A stretch of 64,000 nucleotides of DNA, from contig DATILI010000148.1 in assembly GCA_035476635.1 (NCBI GenBank), positions 1-64,000 on the forward strand, in the 5' to 3' direction. A program made the position numbers and the translations under genes. The first letter of the stretch is position 1. Each line of letters opens with the position of its first letter. Below are positions 30,638 to 40,868 of this stretch, piece after piece. This DNA comes from DATILI01 sp035476635 (GTDB taxonomy: Bacteria > Pseudomonadota > Gammaproteobacteria > Burkholderiales > Burkholderiaceae_C). The notes beneath the pieces are model-generated. The model was not told the DNA's origin, made no database searches, and saw only the letters and a program-made list of their open reading frames with translations.

Positions 30638-31479
30638 TGGTGTTGTCGCCATGGCTGGACGCCATCCTGGCTGGCAGCTTCGGTTTGCTCGTTGGCAGTT
30701 TTCTCAACGTCGTGATTTACCGGCTGCCCAAGATGCTGGAGAGGCAATGGGCGGCGGAATGTGCAGAGTTCTCAGGCAAGGAAGTCGCTGCGTGCGCCCC
30801 CTTCAATCTGATGGTTCCGCGTTCACGTTGCCAAAAATGTGACCATCAGATCAAGTGGTACGAAAACATCCCCATTGCAAGCTACCTCTTCCTGCGCGGC
30901 CGTTGCTCCGCCTGCGGCACACCCATCGGTGTGCGCTACCCATTGGTCGAGGCCACATGCGGCCTGTTCTTTTTTGCTTCGATCTGGCAGTGGGGCGCCA
31001 CGCCCACTGGCCTTGCCTGGTGCGTTTTCTCCGCAGCCTTGCTGACTTTGGCCTTGATCGATTGGGATACGACACTGTTGCCCGATGACATCAACCTGCC
31101 CTTGCTGTGGCTGGGCCTGATTGCCGCAGCCCTCAAATGGACTGCGGTCCCATTGGACGCAGCCATCTGGGGCGCCATCGCCGGTTACCTGTCGCTATGG
31201 CTGGTCTATTGGGCGTTCAAGCTGCTCACCGGAAAAGAAGGCATGGGTTACGGCGATTTCAAGCTGTTTGGTGCCCTAGGCGCATGGTTCGGCTGGCAGG
31301 CCCTGGTACCGATTATTTTGATGGCTTCGGTCATCGGTGCGGTCGTGGGGATCGCCATGAAGTTCACTACCGGCCTGCGTGAAGGCGGTTACGTTCCATT
31401 CGGCCCGTTTCTCGCAGGTGCCGGACTAACGGCCATGGTCTTCGGGCCGCAGGCTATCCTGCGCGTCGTGGGGTTGTAG
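30637..31479 (+). CDS. pilD: PilD, type IV prepilin peptidase and N-methyltransferase
   Basis: PilD cleaves the leader of prepilins and methylates the new N-terminus. The 280-residue, multi-spanning protein has the cytoplasmic tetracysteine CQKC ... CSACG (about residues 67–92). The catalytic aspartates lie in LIDWDTTLLPDDI and GMGYGDFKLFGALGAWFGWQ, the two signature motifs. It belongs to the pilB–pilC–pilD operon, with coaE immediately downstream. Confidence 0.97.
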   Translation: MVLSPWLDAILAGSFGLLVGSFLNVVIYRLPKMLERQWAAECAEFSGKEVAACAPFNLMVPRSRCQKCDHQIKWYENIPIASYLFLRGRCSACGTPIGVRYPLVEATCGLFFFASIWQWGATPTGLAWCVFSAALLTLALIDWDTTLLPDDINLPLLWLGLIAAALKWTAVPLDAAIWGAIAGYLSLWLVYWAFKLLTGKEGMGYGDFKLFGALGAWFGWQALVPIILMASVIGAVVGIAMKFTTGLREGGYVPFGPFLAGAGLTAMVFGPQAILRVVGL

Positions 31480-31482
31480 CCG

Positions 31483-32085
31483 ATGGCATTGAGGCTGGGA
31501 TTGACCGGTGGTATCGGCAGCGGCAAAAGCACGGTCGCGCAGATGCTGATCGGGCAAGGCGCGGTGTTGGTGGACGCAGACGCGGTCGCGCGCAGTGTCA
31601 CCGCTTCAGGCGGTGCGGCGATAGAAGCCATCCGTGCCGAGTTTGGCCATGACTACATCGGGCCGGATGGCGCCATGGACCGTGAGCGCATGCGCGCTTT
31701 GGCCTTCTCTTTGCCGGGCGCCAAGCAGCGACTGGAAACGATCGTGCACCCGCTGGTCGGGCAGCAAACACAGGCTCAGGCGCAAAGTGCCTTGGTGGCG
31801 GGTAGCCGTTGCGTGGTTTTTGATATCCCCCTGCTTGTGGAAACCGGGCACTGGCTGGAAAGGCTCGACAGCGTTCTCGTGGTGGATTGCAGCGTCGAAA
31901 CCCAGACAGTACGCGTAGCCAGGCGCAATGGCCTCTCGCCGCAAGCCATCGCGCAAATCATCGCCACGCAGGCGACGCGGCTGCAGCGCCTGCGATCTGC
32001 AGATGCCGTGATCTTCAACGATGGCCTGACGCTAGAGGAGTTGGAGGCGGCTGTCAGGCAGGCCGCCATCCACTTCGGGCTATGA
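31483..32085 (+). CDS. coaE: Dephospho-CoA kinase
   Basis: CoaE carries out the last step of coenzyme A synthesis, phosphorylating dephospho-CoA. The 200-residue protein has a P-loop GLTGGIGSGKSTVAQML near residue 5. The CoA-binding DIPLLVETG and the DCSVETQTVRVARRNG lid follow. The common cluster pilD–coaE–zapD–yacG supports the call. Confidence 0.96.
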   Translation: MALRLGLTGGIGSGKSTVAQMLIGQGAVLVDADAVARSVTASGGAAIEAIRAEFGHDYIGPDGAMDRERMRALAFSLPGAKQRLETIVHPLVGQQTQAQAQSALVAGSRCVVFDIPLLVETGHWLERLDSVLVVDCSVETQTVRVARRNGLSPQAIAQIIATQATRLQRLRSADAVIFNDGLTLEELEAAVRQAAIHFGL

Positions 32086-32107
32086 TTCGGGCACCGGAAA
32101 AAGCAGC

Positions 32108-32863
32108 GTGATCCTCTACGAATACCCTTTCAACGAACGCATCCGCACCTATTTGCGACTGGAACATCTGTTTCGTCGCCTCGGCGAACTGGTTCCGCGT
32201 GACCACCCCCTGGATCACCATTTCGCATTGACCTGCATTTTTGAGGTAATGGATGTGGCGGCACGCGCCGATCTCAAGTCCGACGTGATGAAGGATCTTG
32301 AAAAGCAAAAGCACGTCCTCAACAGTTTTCGCGGCAACCCCTCGATTGCTGAAGGCGTGCTGGACGGCGTGATCCACCAGCTCGACGTTTGCTTCGCGGC
32401 CCTGAACAACCAGCCGGGCAAAGCCGGCCTGTCCCTGACCGAGAACGACTGGCTCATGAACATCCGCAGCCGCGTCAGCATTCCGGGTGGCACTTGCGGC
32501 TTCGATCTGCCGGCGTATTTCGCTTGGCAACACAAGGACAGCGCATACCGGCGCAGCGAACTGGCGCGCTGGGCATCGACCCTCGCTCCGCTTGCGGAGT
32601 CCATCCAGATGCTGCTAAAGCTGCTGCGCGATTCCGGCGTGCCGCAAAAAGTCCTGGCCGAAAGCGGGCAATTCCAGCAGAACCTGCCGCAGGGGCGAAC
32701 CTTTCAGCTGCTGCGCCTGCGCATTGATCCTGCCCTTGGGCTGATTCCCGAAATCAGCGGCAACCGGCTCATCGTCTCGGTGCGCCTGATGCGCCATGAA
32801 GCGGATGACAGGCTGCATCCCAGCGGCGAAAATGCCGCCTTCGAATTGACGCTGTGCTCCTGA
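32108..32863 (+). CDS. zapD: ZapD, FtsZ-associated cell-division protein
   Basis: ZapD (formerly DUF1342/YacF) bundles FtsZ filaments. The 251-residue sequence begins at GTG with MILYEYPFNERIRTYLRLEHLFRRLGELV, the typical start. The conserved middle has SRVSIPGGTCGFDLPAYFAWQ. The GTG start is supported because no ATG in a suitable position precedes the conserved YEYPFNERIR. It lies between coaE and yacG. Confidence 0.95.
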   Translation: MILYEYPFNERIRTYLRLEHLFRRLGELVPRDHPLDHHFALTCIFEVMDVAARADLKSDVMKDLEKQKHVLNSFRGNPSIAEGVLDGVIHQLDVCFAALNNQPGKAGLSLTENDWLMNIRSRVSIPGGTCGFDLPAYFAWQHKDSAYRRSELARWASTLAPLAESIQMLLKLLRDSGVPQKVLAESGQFQQNLPQGRTFQLLRLRIDPALGLIPEISGNRLIVSVRLMRHEADDRLHPSGENAAFELTLCS

Positions 32864-32872
32864 AAGAATCCT

Positions 32873-33091
32873 ATGAACGGATCAGAGCAAGATGCACTTA
32901 TGAAGTCCCGGTGCGTGACATGCCCCACGTGCGGTGGCACCAGCATTTACGGGCTGCAGAATCCGTTTCGCCCTTTCTGCAGCGAACGCTGCAAGAACAT
33001 GGACCTCGGCGCCTGGGCCAGCGAAAGCTTTCGCATGCCGACAGAGGCGCCGCCGGAAGACCAGCCGTTCGGCGACGCCCGGCTTCAGTAA
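32873..33091 (+). CDS. yacG: YacG, DNA gyrase inhibitor zinc protein
   Basis: This 72-residue protein has one Zn finger, CVTCPTCGG (near residue 14) with CSERCKNMDLGAWASESF (near 37), matching YacG. YacG binds GyrB and inhibits gyrase in E. coli. It follows zapD by nine bases and converges on the MutT-type gene. Confidence 0.94.
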   Translation: MNGSEQDALMKSRCVTCPTCGGTSIYGLQNPFRPFCSERCKNMDLGAWASESFRMPTEAPPEDQPFGDARLQ

Positions 33092-33129
33092 ACTCGTAGA
33101 GGTAGGGCGAGCCTCCTCCCTTGGCGCTC

Positions 33130-33621
33130 TCAAGCTTGCGCGCCGGCCGCTATCGAATGGGTGGCGCCATCAAATCCCTGTTCCCGCGCGAACCACGTGA
33201 GTACGGGCACCGTTCCCGGCAAGACTGGCACAACTTCCACCGGCAAGCGCTGCCACGTGAACGATTGGCCTTCGCGCATTTGCAGGGCGCCGGCCCAGTC
33301 AAAGACCTTGCAGAAGTTCAACCGCACGAGCGCGTGGGGATAGTCCACCATCTCGACCTTCCAAGGGTGAACTGAGCCGATGGTGATGCCGAGCTCTTCG
33401 CCCAACTCGCGCCGCAGGGCCTCCTCCACGCTCTCGCCCGCTTCGAGCTTGCCGCCGGGGAACTCCCAGTATCCGGCGTAGACCTTGCCGGCCGGGCGCG
33501 ACGTCAGCAAGAACTCTCCGCCCGGCGCGATCAACACGCCAACGGCCACATCCACCACCTTGCGGTACGCACCGCCCTCGCGCGGCCGGTCCGCATCGGC
33601 CACAAGCACTGGGCTATTCAT
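33130..33621 (-). CDS. MutT-type Nudix hydrolase
   Basis: This 163-residue Nudix protein begins MNSPVLVADADRPREGGAYRKVVDVAVGVLIAPGG. The Nudix box is GGKLEAGESVEEALRRELGEELGI at about residues 61–84, preceded by GYWEFP as in MutT. It is likely an 8-oxo-dGTPase that sanitises the nucleotide pool. Its ATG overlaps the upstream DUF815 gene stop as ATGA. Confidence 0.9.
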   Translation of the reverse strand: MNSPVLVADADRPREGGAYRKVVDVAVGVLIAPGGEFLLTSRPAGKVYAGYWEFPGGKLEAGESVEEALRRELGEELGITIGSVHPWKVEMVDYPHALVRLNFCKVFDWAGALQMREGQSFTWQRLPVEVVPVLPGTVPVLTWFAREQGFDGATHSIAAGAQA

Positions 33622-34496
33622 GCGGCAGCAGCGTGTTTGCCGGCGTAGTCGCGCGCGAACTGGTAGGCGACGCGTCCGCTGCGCGAGCCGCGCTCCAGCG
33701 CCCACACCAAAGCCTCCGGCCGCGCGGCCGAGATCGCCGCTGCATTGACACTGAACGATGAAAGCCATTGCGCCACGATGGTCAGGTATTCGTCTTGCGT
33801 GAAAGGATAGAAACTGACCCACAAGCCAAAGCGCTCGGAAAGCGATATCTTTTCCTCGACCACCTCACCGGGGTGGACTTCACCGTCCTCGGTGTGCTGG
33901 TAGGTCAGGTTTTCCTTCATGTACTCGGGCAGCAGATGGCGGCGGTTGCTTGTCGCATAAATCAATACGTTCGGACTGGCCGCCGCGATCGAACCATCAA
34001 GGATGGACTTGAGCGCCTTGTAGCCCGGTTCGCCGTCTTCAAAGCTCAGGTCGTCGCAGAAGACGATGAATTTCTCGGGCCGCTCGGCAACCACGTCAAC
34101 GATGTCGGGCAAGTCGGTAAGGTCAGCCTTGTCGACCTCGATCAGGCGCAGGCCCTGGCCCGCATAGGCATTCAGGCAGGCCCTGATCAGCGATGACTTG
34201 CCAGTGCCACGCGCGCCCGTCAGCAGCACATTGTTGGCAGGCTGGCCTTGCACAAACTGAAGCGTGTTGCGCTGGATTCGTTCCTTCTGCCCGTCGATTT
34301 CCCTCAGGTCGCCAAGGCGCATGGCTGCCAGATGGCGCACGGGTTCAAGCACACCGTGGCCGGAACTGCGCTTACGGTATCGATAGGCAATCGACGCACC
34401 CCAGTCGGGCGCAGTCAATGGCCGAGGCAAGATCGCCTCAATCCGGCCGATCAGTTGTTCGGCGTGCGCTATCAGGCGTTCAAACTTCTCGTTCAT
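33618..34496 (-). CDS. DUF815 P-loop ATPase
   Basis: This 292-residue AAA-like ATPase of the DUF815 family has Walker A LLTGARGTGKSSLIRA near residue 95. The Walker B-type IVFCDDLSFEDGEPGYKALKSILDG and the sensor IYATSNRRHLLPEYM follow. The sensor-2-like SGRVAYQFARDYAG lies near the C-terminus. Its role is not established. Linkage to a Nudix repair enzyme and argJ is conserved in Comamonadaceae as I recall it. A TTG codon three codons upstream is an alternative start. Confidence 0.88.
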   Translation of the reverse strand: MNEKFERLIAHAEQLIGRIEAILPRPLTAPDWGASIAYRYRKRSSGHGVLEPVRHLAAMRLGDLREIDGQKERIQRNTLQFVQGQPANNVLLTGARGTGKSSLIRACLNAYAGQGLRLIEVDKADLTDLPDIVDVVAERPEKFIVFCDDLSFEDGEPGYKALKSILDGSIAAASPNVLIYATSNRRHLLPEYMKENLTYQHTEDGEVHPGEVVEEKISLSERFGLWVSFYPFTQDEYLTIVAQWLSSFSVNAAAISAARPEALVWALERGSRSGRVAYQFARDYAGKHAAAA

Positions 34497-34501
34497 TCGG
34501 A

Positions 34502-35731
34502 TCAAGACCTGTAGTCAGCGTTGATGGAAACATAGTCATGGCTGAAATCGCAAGTCCAGACCGTGTCGGTTGCGCTTCCGCGCCCCAGTGAGACGCGCAC
34601 CGTGATCTCGCTCTGCTTCATGACGCGCTGGCCATCTTCCTCACGGTATGCGGGATTGCGGCCTCCATTGACCGCCACGTGCACATCGTCCAGGTGGAGA
34701 TCGATCCCCGACTGGTCCAGATCTTCGATTCCTGCATAGCCAACCGCAGCAAGAATGCGCCCCAGGTTCGGATCGCTGGCGTAGAACGCCGTCTTCACCA
34801 GTGGCGAATGCGCAATCGCATAGGCCACTTTGCGGCACTCATCCCCCGTTGCCCCGCCTTCAACGCGCACGGTAATGAATTTGGTCGCACCCTCCCCGTC
34901 CCGCACAATGGCCTGCGCGAGCTTTCTGGCAATCTCCTGCATGGCCGCCTTGAGCGCCATGCCCTGTGCACTGTCAAGTGAGGTGATCGGTTCATGCGCC
35001 GCCTTGTTGCTCGCGATCACCACAAACGAATCATTGGTGGATGTGTCGCCGTCGATGGTTACGCGGTTGAACGAAGCGTCGGCCAGCTCCTTGGCCAGCT
35101 GTGGCATCAAGGCCTGTGAAATGCGCGCATCCGTCGCCATGAAACCGAGCATGGTGGCCATGTTGGGCCGGATCATGCCAGCCCCCTTGCTGATGCCCGT
35201 GATGCTCACTTTCGCGCCGCCGATTTCTATCTGCGTGCTGAATGCCTTCGGTACCGTATCGGTCGTCATGATGCCTTCGGCCGCGCGCGCCCAATTGTCC
35301 TCTTTGGCGTCGCCCAATGCGGCCGGCAAGCCCGCTTCGATCCGCTCGATAGGCAGCGGCTCCATGATGACGCCGGTGGAAAAAGGCAATATCTGTTCAG
35401 GTGCCAGTTCAAGCTGGCGCGCAAGCGCAAGGCAGGTCGCGCGGGTGCGGGCCAATCCGTCGGCACCAGTCCCGGCATTGGCGTTGCCAGTGTTGATGAG
35501 CATGGCGCGGATGCCAGTCCCGTTGGCCAGGTGTTCGCGGCATACCTGCACCGGTGCGGCGCAGAATCGGTTCTGCGTGAACACGCCGGACACCGAAGCA
35601 CCCGGCTCCAGCAAAACGACAGTCAGATCCTTGCGGTTGGGCTTGCGCACGCCGGCCTCGGCAACGCCAAGGCGCACGCCGGGCACAGGATGAAGATCGG
35701 CAGGATTGGGAGCAGCGAGGTTGACGGGCAT
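34502..35731 (-). CDS. argJ: ArgJ, bifunctional glutamate N-acetyltransferase / amino-acid acetyltransferase
   Basis: ArgJ moves the acetyl group from N-acetylornithine to glutamate, closing the cyclic arginine pathway. The 409-residue proenzyme has the self-cleavage motif [16 protein letters not shown] near residue 185, with cleavage between Ala and Thr giving two chains. It also has the family start [47 protein letters not shown]. Only the transferase step of the pathway is here; argA/argB are absent from the window. Confidence 0.96.
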   Translation of the reverse strand: MPVNLAAPNPADLHPVPGVRLGVAEAGVRKPNRKDLTVVLLEPGASVSGVFTQNRFCAAPVQVCREHLANGTGIRAMLINTGNANAGTGADGLARTRATCLALARQLELAPEQILPFSTGVIMEPLPIERIEAGLPAALGDAKEDNWARAAEGIMTTDTVPKAFSTQIEIGGAKVSITGISKGAGMIRPNMATMLGFMATDARISQALMPQLAKELADASFNRVTIDGDTSTNDSFVVIASNKAAHEPITSLDSAQGMALKAAMQEIARKLAQAIVRDGEGATKFITVRVEGGATGDECRKVAYAIAHSPLVKTAFYASDPNLGRILAAVGYAGIEDLDQSGIDLHLDDVHVAVNGGRNPAYREEDGQRVMKQSEITVRVSLGRGSATDTVWTCDFSHDYVSINADYRS

Positions 35732-35784
35732 GTGCAGCTTTCAATGACTGAATGGATTATCGGAAAAAAAGAAGACTGAAACGA

Positions 35785-35808
35785 CAAAACGGGCCGCAGC
35801 CCGTTTTG
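35785..35808 (-). terminator. Rho-independent terminator after secA
   Basis: CAAAACGGGC and GCCCGTTTTG form a 10-bp stem with a CGCA loop (plus-strand reading), just after the secA stop. On the transcribed strand the stem ends in GTTTTG followed by TCGTTT, a moderately U-rich tail. It separates secA from argJ. Confidence 0.75.
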
Positions 35809-35826
35809 CTTGCTGGCCGATTCCAG

Positions 35827-38592
35827 TCAGGCCAACTTGCCGTGGCACTGCTTGTATTTCTTGCCGCTGCCGCAAGGGCACGGGTCGTTGCGCCCGACGC
35901 GCGGGACTTCCACGCCGGCGAACGGCGAAGCCAGGCCGACGCTGCCGGCGTCGACCGTCGTCTGCACCTCGCCCGTCTCGGTGGGTGCGCTGTAGGTCAC
36001 ATTGGAAATGCTCTCAGCCCGGCTCTCCATGTCTTCTGCGGCTTGGCTTAGCTGTTCGCTGGACTGCACCTTGACCGTCATCAAAATCTTGGTCACTTCG
36101 TTCTTGACGGAGTCAAGCAGCTGGCCGAACAGCTCGAAGGCTTCGCGCTTGTATTCCTGCTTGGGCTGCTTTTGTGCATAGCCGCGCAGATGAATGCCCT
36201 GGCGCAGGTAGTCCAGCGCGCTCAAGTGTTCCCGCCAATGGGTATCTATGCTTTGCAACAAAACGACGCGCTCGAACTGCGTGAAGTTCTCGCCCCCGAC
36301 CTGCTCCACCTTGGCGGCAAAGGCCGTATCCGCCGCCTTGAGCACCTTCTCCAGAATGTCTTCATCGGTGATGGCACTGGCGGCTTGCACCTCGGCCTTC
36401 AGCGGCAGTGCGATTTCCCAGTCATCGACAAGCGTCTTCTCCAGGCCCTCGACGTCCCATTGCTCTTCGACCGACTCCGCCGGCACGGATTGGCGCACCA
36501 AATCGGTAAAGCAACCCTCACGCAATGAGGCGATCTGCGCGCTGAGATCGGTGGCATCCAGGATGCTGTTGCGCTGCTGGTAGATGACCTTGCGCTGGTC
36601 ATTCGATACGTCGTCGTATTCAAGCAGCTGTTTGCGGATATCGAAATTGCGCGCCTCCACCTTGCGCTGGGCGCTCTCGATACTGCGCGTGACGATGCCG
36701 GCCTCGATCGCTTCGCCCTCCGGCATCTTCAACCGGTCCATGATGGCCTTGACCCGGTCGCCCGCGAAGATGCGCATCAGCGGATCGTCCAGGCTCAGGA
36801 AGAAACGCGAAGATCCAGGGTCGCCTTGTCGGCCCGAGCGGCCACGCAGCTGGTTGTCGATCCGGCGCGACTCGTGGCGCTCGGTCGCGACGATTCGCAA
36901 TCCGCCCTGTGCCTTCACAAATTCGTGGTCGGTGTTCCACTGCGCACGCAGACGCCCGATTTCCTTCTCTTTCGCAGCCGCGTCCAGCGATTCATCCGCC
37001 TCCACCGCTTCGATCATCTTTTCCAGATTGCCGCCCAGCACGATGTCGGTACCACGGCCGGCCATGTTGGTGGCGATGGTGATCATCTTCGGGCGTCCGG
37101 CTTGCGCGACGATGTCGGCTTCCCGGGCGTGCTGCTTGGCATTGAGCACCTGGTGCGGCAGGTTCTCTTTTTTAAGCAACTCGTCGATGATCTCGGAGTT
37201 TTCAATCGATGTCGTTCCGACCAGCACCGGCTGGCCGCGTTCATAGCACTCACGAATTTCGTGGACTGCGGCTTGGTACTTCTCGGCCGTTGTCTTGTAC
37301 ACGCGATCGAGTTGGTCGTCGCGACGGCTCGGCTTGTTGGGGGGAATTACGACGGTTTCCAGGCCGTAGATTTCCTGGAACTCATACGCCTCGGTATCGG
37401 CCGTTCCGGTCATGCCGGCGAGCTTGCCATACAGGCGGAAATAGTTCTGGAAAGTGATAGACGCCAGCGTCTGGTTTTCCGGCTGGATCGCAACACTTTC
37501 CTTGGCCTCCACCGACTGGTGAAGCCCTTCACTCCATCGACGACCCGACATCAGGCGGCCGGTGAATTCGTCGACGATCACAATTTCGCCGTCCTGCACG
37601 ACGTAGTGCTGATCGCGGTGGTAGAGATGATTGGCCCGCAGCGCCGCATTCAAGTGGTGCATCAGCGTGATGTTGGCCGGATCGTAGAGCGTGGCCCCCT
37701 CGGGAATCAACCCCAGGTTGAACAGAATGCGCTCGGCACTCTCATGGCCCTGTTCCGTCATGAATACCTGGCGCGCCTTTTCATCGACCGTGAAATCTCC
37801 GGCCTTGATGATCCCCTCGCCGGTGCGCGGGTCGGCTTCGCCTTCCTGGCGCTGCAGCATTGGCACGATCTTGTTGATCGCAATGTACAGGTCAGTGTGG
37901 TCCTCGGCCTGCCCGCTGATGATCAAGGGCGTGCGTGCCTCGTCGATCAGGATCGAGTCCACCTCGTCGACGATGGCGTAGTTCAGCCCTCGTTGGACGC
38001 GGTCCTGCACCTCATAGACCATGTTGTCGCGCAGGTAGTCGAACCCGTACTCATTGTTGGTTCCGTAGGTGATGTCGGCCTGGTACGCGGCCTGCTTTTC
38101 TTCCCGGGGCACTTGCGGCAGGTTGATGCCCACCGTGAGCCCGAGAAAGTTGTACAGGCGCCCCATCCAGCGGGCGTCGCGGCTGGCCAGGTAGTCGTTC
38201 ACCGTCACGACGTGCACGCCCTTGCCGGTCAATGCATTCAGGTAAACCGGCAGTGTCGCCGTAAGCGTCTTGCCCTCGCCCGTGCCCATTTCGGAAATCT
38301 TGCCATTGTGCAGCGCCATGCCACCAAGCAACTGCACATCGAAATGGCGCATCTTCATCACGCGCTTGGAACCCTCTCGCACCACCGCAAATGCTTCGGG
38401 CAAAAGGGCATCCAGCGTTTCCCCCGCGGCCACGCGATCCTTGAACTCCTGCGTCTTGGCGCGAAGAGCGTCGTCCGTCAAGGTTTCGAACTGTGGCTCC
38501 AGCGCGTTGATCTGCTGGATGGTCTTGCGATAAGTTTTAAGCAGCCGTTCGTTGCGGCTGCCAAAAATTTTGGTGAGAAAGTTGGTGGTCAT
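35827..38592 (-). CDS. secA: SecA preprotein translocase ATPase
   Basis: This motor ATPase drives preproteins through SecYEG. The 921-residue protein starts [26 protein letters not shown]. Walker A is [11 protein letters not shown] near residue 105. [19 protein letters not shown] follows near 207, and the helicase-like C domain has [14 protein letters not shown]. The C-terminal Zn tail is [20 protein letters not shown]. The frame is open upstream, but the ATG chosen gives the usual SecA N-terminus. An M23 peptidase gene precedes it. Confidence 0.98.
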   Translation of the reverse strand: MTTNFLTKIFGSRNERLLKTYRKTIQQINALEPQFETLTDDALRAKTQEFKDRVAAGETLDALLPEAFAVVREGSKRVMKMRHFDVQLLGGMALHNGKISEMGTGEGKTLTATLPVYLNALTGKGVHVVTVNDYLASRDARWMGRLYNFLGLTVGINLPQVPREEKQAAYQADITYGTNNEYGFDYLRDNMVYEVQDRVQRGLNYAIVDEVDSILIDEARTPLIISGQAEDHTDLYIAINKIVPMLQRQEGEADPRTGEGIIKAGDFTVDEKARQVFMTEQGHESAERILFNLGLIPEGATLYDPANITLMHHLNAALRANHLYHRDQHYVVQDGEIVIVDEFTGRLMSGRRWSEGLHQSVEAKESVAIQPENQTLASITFQNYFRLYGKLAGMTGTADTEAYEFQEIYGLETVVIPPNKPSRRDDQLDRVYKTTAEKYQAAVHEIRECYERGQPVLVGTTSIENSEIIDELLKKENLPHQVLNAKQHAREADIVAQAGRPKMITIATNMAGRGTDIVLGGNLEKMIEAVEADESLDAAAKEKEIGRLRAQWNTDHEFVKAQGGLRIVATERHESRRIDNQLRGRSGRQGDPGSSRFFLSLDDPLMRIFAGDRVKAIMDRLKMPEGEAIEAGIVTRSIESAQRKVEARNFDIRKQLLEYDDVSNDQRKVIYQQRNSILDATDLSAQIASLREGCFTDLVRQSVPAESVEEQWDVEGLEKTLVDDWEIALPLKAEVQAASAITDEDILEKVLKAADTAFAAKVEQVGGENFTQFERVVLLQSIDTHWREHLSALDYLRQGIHLRGYAQKQPKQEYKREAFELFGQLLDSVKNEVTKILMTVKVQSSEQLSQAAEDMESRAESISNVTYSAPTETGEVQTTVDAGSVGLASPFAGVEVPRVGRNDPCPCGSGKKYKQCHGKLA

Positions 38593-38727
38593 GAATGCAA
38601 GACCGCCCTGCAGCCTTGGCAAGGCAACAGGGCGACCGAAATCCCTAAGTATGTTGGCTTCAGTTGGGACTGCTCCGGCACAAATCAAGCAGGGCGTGAT
38701 CGGCGGCCGGGCAGGCAATCTGTGATT

Positions 38728-39678
38728 TTACCTTTGCGCAGCGCGGCCTGAGGCCACGAGCTGCCCCGGCAACTTGGCGCCTGCGGACAGGAATTTTTGC
38801 GGGTCCTGCGGCACGCCCTGCACCAGCACCTCAAAATGCAGATGCGGTCCGGTGGAGCGCCCTGTGGTACCGACTTCGGCGATTTTCTGCCCCCGCTTGA
38901 TGAGATCGCCCTTCTTGACCCAGACCTTGGAGGTATGCGCGTAGCGGGTGATCAGGTCATTGCCATGGTCGATCTCGATCATGTTGCCATAGGCCGGATG
39001 AAACTCCTGTGTGACCACGACGCCACCGGCCGCTGAAAGAATCGGAGTCCCGGGGTCGGCCTGAAAATCCAGCCCGGTATGCAAGGCCGACCGGCCGGTG
39101 AAAGGGTCGATGCGCCAGCCAAACGAAGAACCGAGATTGCCGTCGGATACCGGTTGCTGAGTCGGTATCATCATCTTGCGAACCTTCTGCTCAAACAGGC
39201 GGGACTCCACCACGGTCATCAAGTCCGCGCGTTGATCGGTCAGGCGATCGAGATCCGCAAGGGTTGCCTGCAATTCCTCCAGGGTCAACGGGCGGCCCGA
39301 AATCAAGGCGCCACCGCGGCCCGGTTCCGCCCTGATCTCGTTGGGAGTTACGCCGGCCAGGCCAGACACCCGCTCGCCCAATGCCTCGAGCTGGACGATC
39401 TTGGCCTGCATCTCGCCGACCTTGCGCGCCATGGCGTCGAGGTTTTCGCGCATAAAGCGGTCGCGCTGCTCGAATTCATCTCGAACGACCAGCTTTACGA
39501 GGGCTCCCACCAGCGGCCAGCCCTCACGCGCACCCTTGAGGAAAACCCAGTGGTACAAGCTGGCCGCGACGACGACCAGGGCCATCGAGAGCGCCAGGCC
39601 GGTAAGCACCAGTTTGGTCCCGCTCAGGTGGATGGCGCGGCTCTTGGCAAGCCAAGCATCCGTGATAATCAAATGCAC
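38728..39678 (-). CDS. M23-family metallopeptidase with N-terminal membrane anchor
   Basis: This 316-residue envelope protein has one N-terminal membrane segment (TKLVLTGLALSMALVVVAASLYHWVFL). A coiled-coil-like stretch follows (about 60–110), then a C-terminal LytM/M23 domain. The metal ligands are visible as HTGLD (near 205) and HLHFEVLVQG (near 284). It probably cleaves or controls cleavage of peptidoglycan cross-links in the periplasm. The gene is between the DciA-like gene (divergent) and secA. Confidence 0.9.
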   Translation of the reverse strand: MHLIITDAWLAKSRAIHLSGTKLVLTGLALSMALVVVAASLYHWVFLKGAREGWPLVGALVKLVVRDEFEQRDRFMRENLDAMARKVGEMQAKIVQLEALGERVSGLAGVTPNEIRAEPGRGGALISGRPLTLEELQATLADLDRLTDQRADLMTVVESRLFEQKVRKMMIPTQQPVSDGNLGSSFGWRIDPFTGRSALHTGLDFQADPGTPILSAAGGVVVTQEFHPAYGNMIEIDHGNDLITRYAHTSKVWVKKGDLIKRGQKIAEVGTTGRSTGPHLHFEVLVQGVPQDPQKFLSAGAKLPGQLVASGRAAQR

Positions 39679-39711
39679 AAATTACCCCTCAAAGATCGGC
39701 CAGAGCCACTC

Positions 39712-40026
39712 ATGAATCCGCGCCGCCATCCGGTCACCTTGCTGCAGGCAACGCAGGACTCGCCGACTCTGGCGAGACTGACCGCATTGACGCAGGAATC
39801 CGTCGAAAGGCTCAAGGCCGTTGAATTTCTCATCCCTGAAACGCTGAGATCCGCTATCCAAGCCGGCCCCATTGACGGGCCGGTCTGGTGCTTGCTGGTC
39901 AGCAGCAATGCCGCCAGCGCAAAAGTCAGGCAATTGCTACCTGTACTCCAGTCCCATTTGCGAACTCGGGGCTGGGAGGTTACTTCAATTCGGCTGAAGG
40001 TTCAAATGTTACCGACGCGCGGATAA
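39712..40026 (+). CDS. DciA-like (DUF721) protein
   Basis: This 104-residue protein has the DUF721 pattern, including LVSSNAASAKVRQLLPVLQSHLRTRGWEVTSIRLKVQ. DciA proteins load the replicative helicase in bacteria lacking DnaC-type loaders. It is short for the family, and the N-terminal part is not strongly diagnostic, so the DciA function is inferred. An in-frame ATG at 39673 would give 13 more residues but would overlap the divergent M23 start. Its 3' end overlaps the methyltransferase gene by 25 bases. Confidence 0.75.
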   Translation: MNPRRHPVTLLQATQDSPTLARLTALTQESVERLKAVEFLIPETLRSAIQAGPIDGPVWCLLVSSNAASAKVRQLLPVLQSHLRTRGWEVTSIRLKVQMLPTRG

Positions 40027-40796
40027 CCAACTAGATAAGTTACCCCGACGGGAAGGAATCCGATCCGGTCCACGCCGGCCTCCCAGTGATAGCTGCCTCC
40101 GTCCGGAACGCGCGCCACCAAGGCCATCAACTCGTCGGGCGTATACGTACGCAGGCAAGAGACTACCCCGTCGAAAAGCACCGCCAGCGGCACGAGAGGC
40201 ACTACATAAGTCCAGAACAGCCTGCTCCAGCGAAACGGTTTTTGAAACACGGATGACAGCAGCACCAGTGCCGGCGTCAGAAACATGTAGGCGATCAGCA
40301 AGGGGTGCCGTTGTGTTGATTCGGCAATCGCGATGCCCTGGCGCTTGCTAACGGCGTCGCCCAGGATCTTGACCGCCTCGTCCGGGCGGAAATGATGGAA
40401 CGAGGAGAAAAGAGTGCGAAGGCCAACTAGATTGGATGGTACGTCAGTTGCCGAAACGGGCTCCGCAACGTAGCCGAATGTTCCACGCCAGGCGCTCTTC
40501 AGACGTTCAAAGGCGGTGTGATTGGGATACAAGTCGGTGAGACACACCGAAACAGACCCATTGCGTATCGACTCCACATGGTCCTTGAGCTCGAGCCATG
40601 GGCCTCCGGCACCCGCGCATAGATCAACGATTCTCTCCACCCGCCCGGTGTCAATGGCCCGCGCCAGCCGGCTCGCAAATGGTCGATACAGATCCGATAC
40701 TGACACCGCGAACTGCAGAAAGTCCGTGATCCCGTTGCGGATAGGCTTGGGAAACCAGGACTGGTCTTCAAGTTCAAAAAGGTGGATACGGGGCAT
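40002..40796 (-). CDS. SAM-dependent methyltransferase-like protein with hydrophobic C-terminal part
   Basis: This 264-residue protein starts MPRIHLFELEDQSWFPKPIRNGITDFLQFAVSVSDLYRPF. The SAM motif is IVDLCAGAGGPWLEL near residue 58, and SATDVPSNLVGLRTLFSSFHHFRPDEAVKIL follows. The C-terminal half has a strongly hydrophobic stretch (PLLIAYMFLTPALVLLSSVF and LFWTYVVPLVPLAVLF, about 165–215), which suggests membrane contact. The substrate is unknown. It sits next to tRNA-Thr, between core genes, and by eye appears less G+C-rich than its neighbours, so transfer is possible. Confidence 0.75.
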   Translation of the reverse strand: MPRIHLFELEDQSWFPKPIRNGITDFLQFAVSVSDLYRPFASRLARAIDTGRVERIVDLCAGAGGPWLELKDHVESIRNGSVSVCLTDLYPNHTAFERLKSAWRGTFGYVAEPVSATDVPSNLVGLRTLFSSFHHFRPDEAVKILGDAVSKRQGIAIAESTQRHPLLIAYMFLTPALVLLSSVFQKPFRWSRLFWTYVVPLVPLAVLFDGVVSCLRTYTPDELMALVARVPDGGSYHWEAGVDRIGFLPVGVTYLVGYPRVGNI

Positions 40797-40868
40797 GCGC
40801 AGCGAGTTTACATGTTGAAACAGCGCTGCGGGCACCGAAATCGGCACGGCTGAATGCCCGGGAAAATT

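Noticed and set aside
36826..38751. A 641-residue open frame opposite secA
   Set aside because: It is antisense to SecA, which has complete motifs. The composition (R/H/Q/L-rich) is typical of shadow frames.
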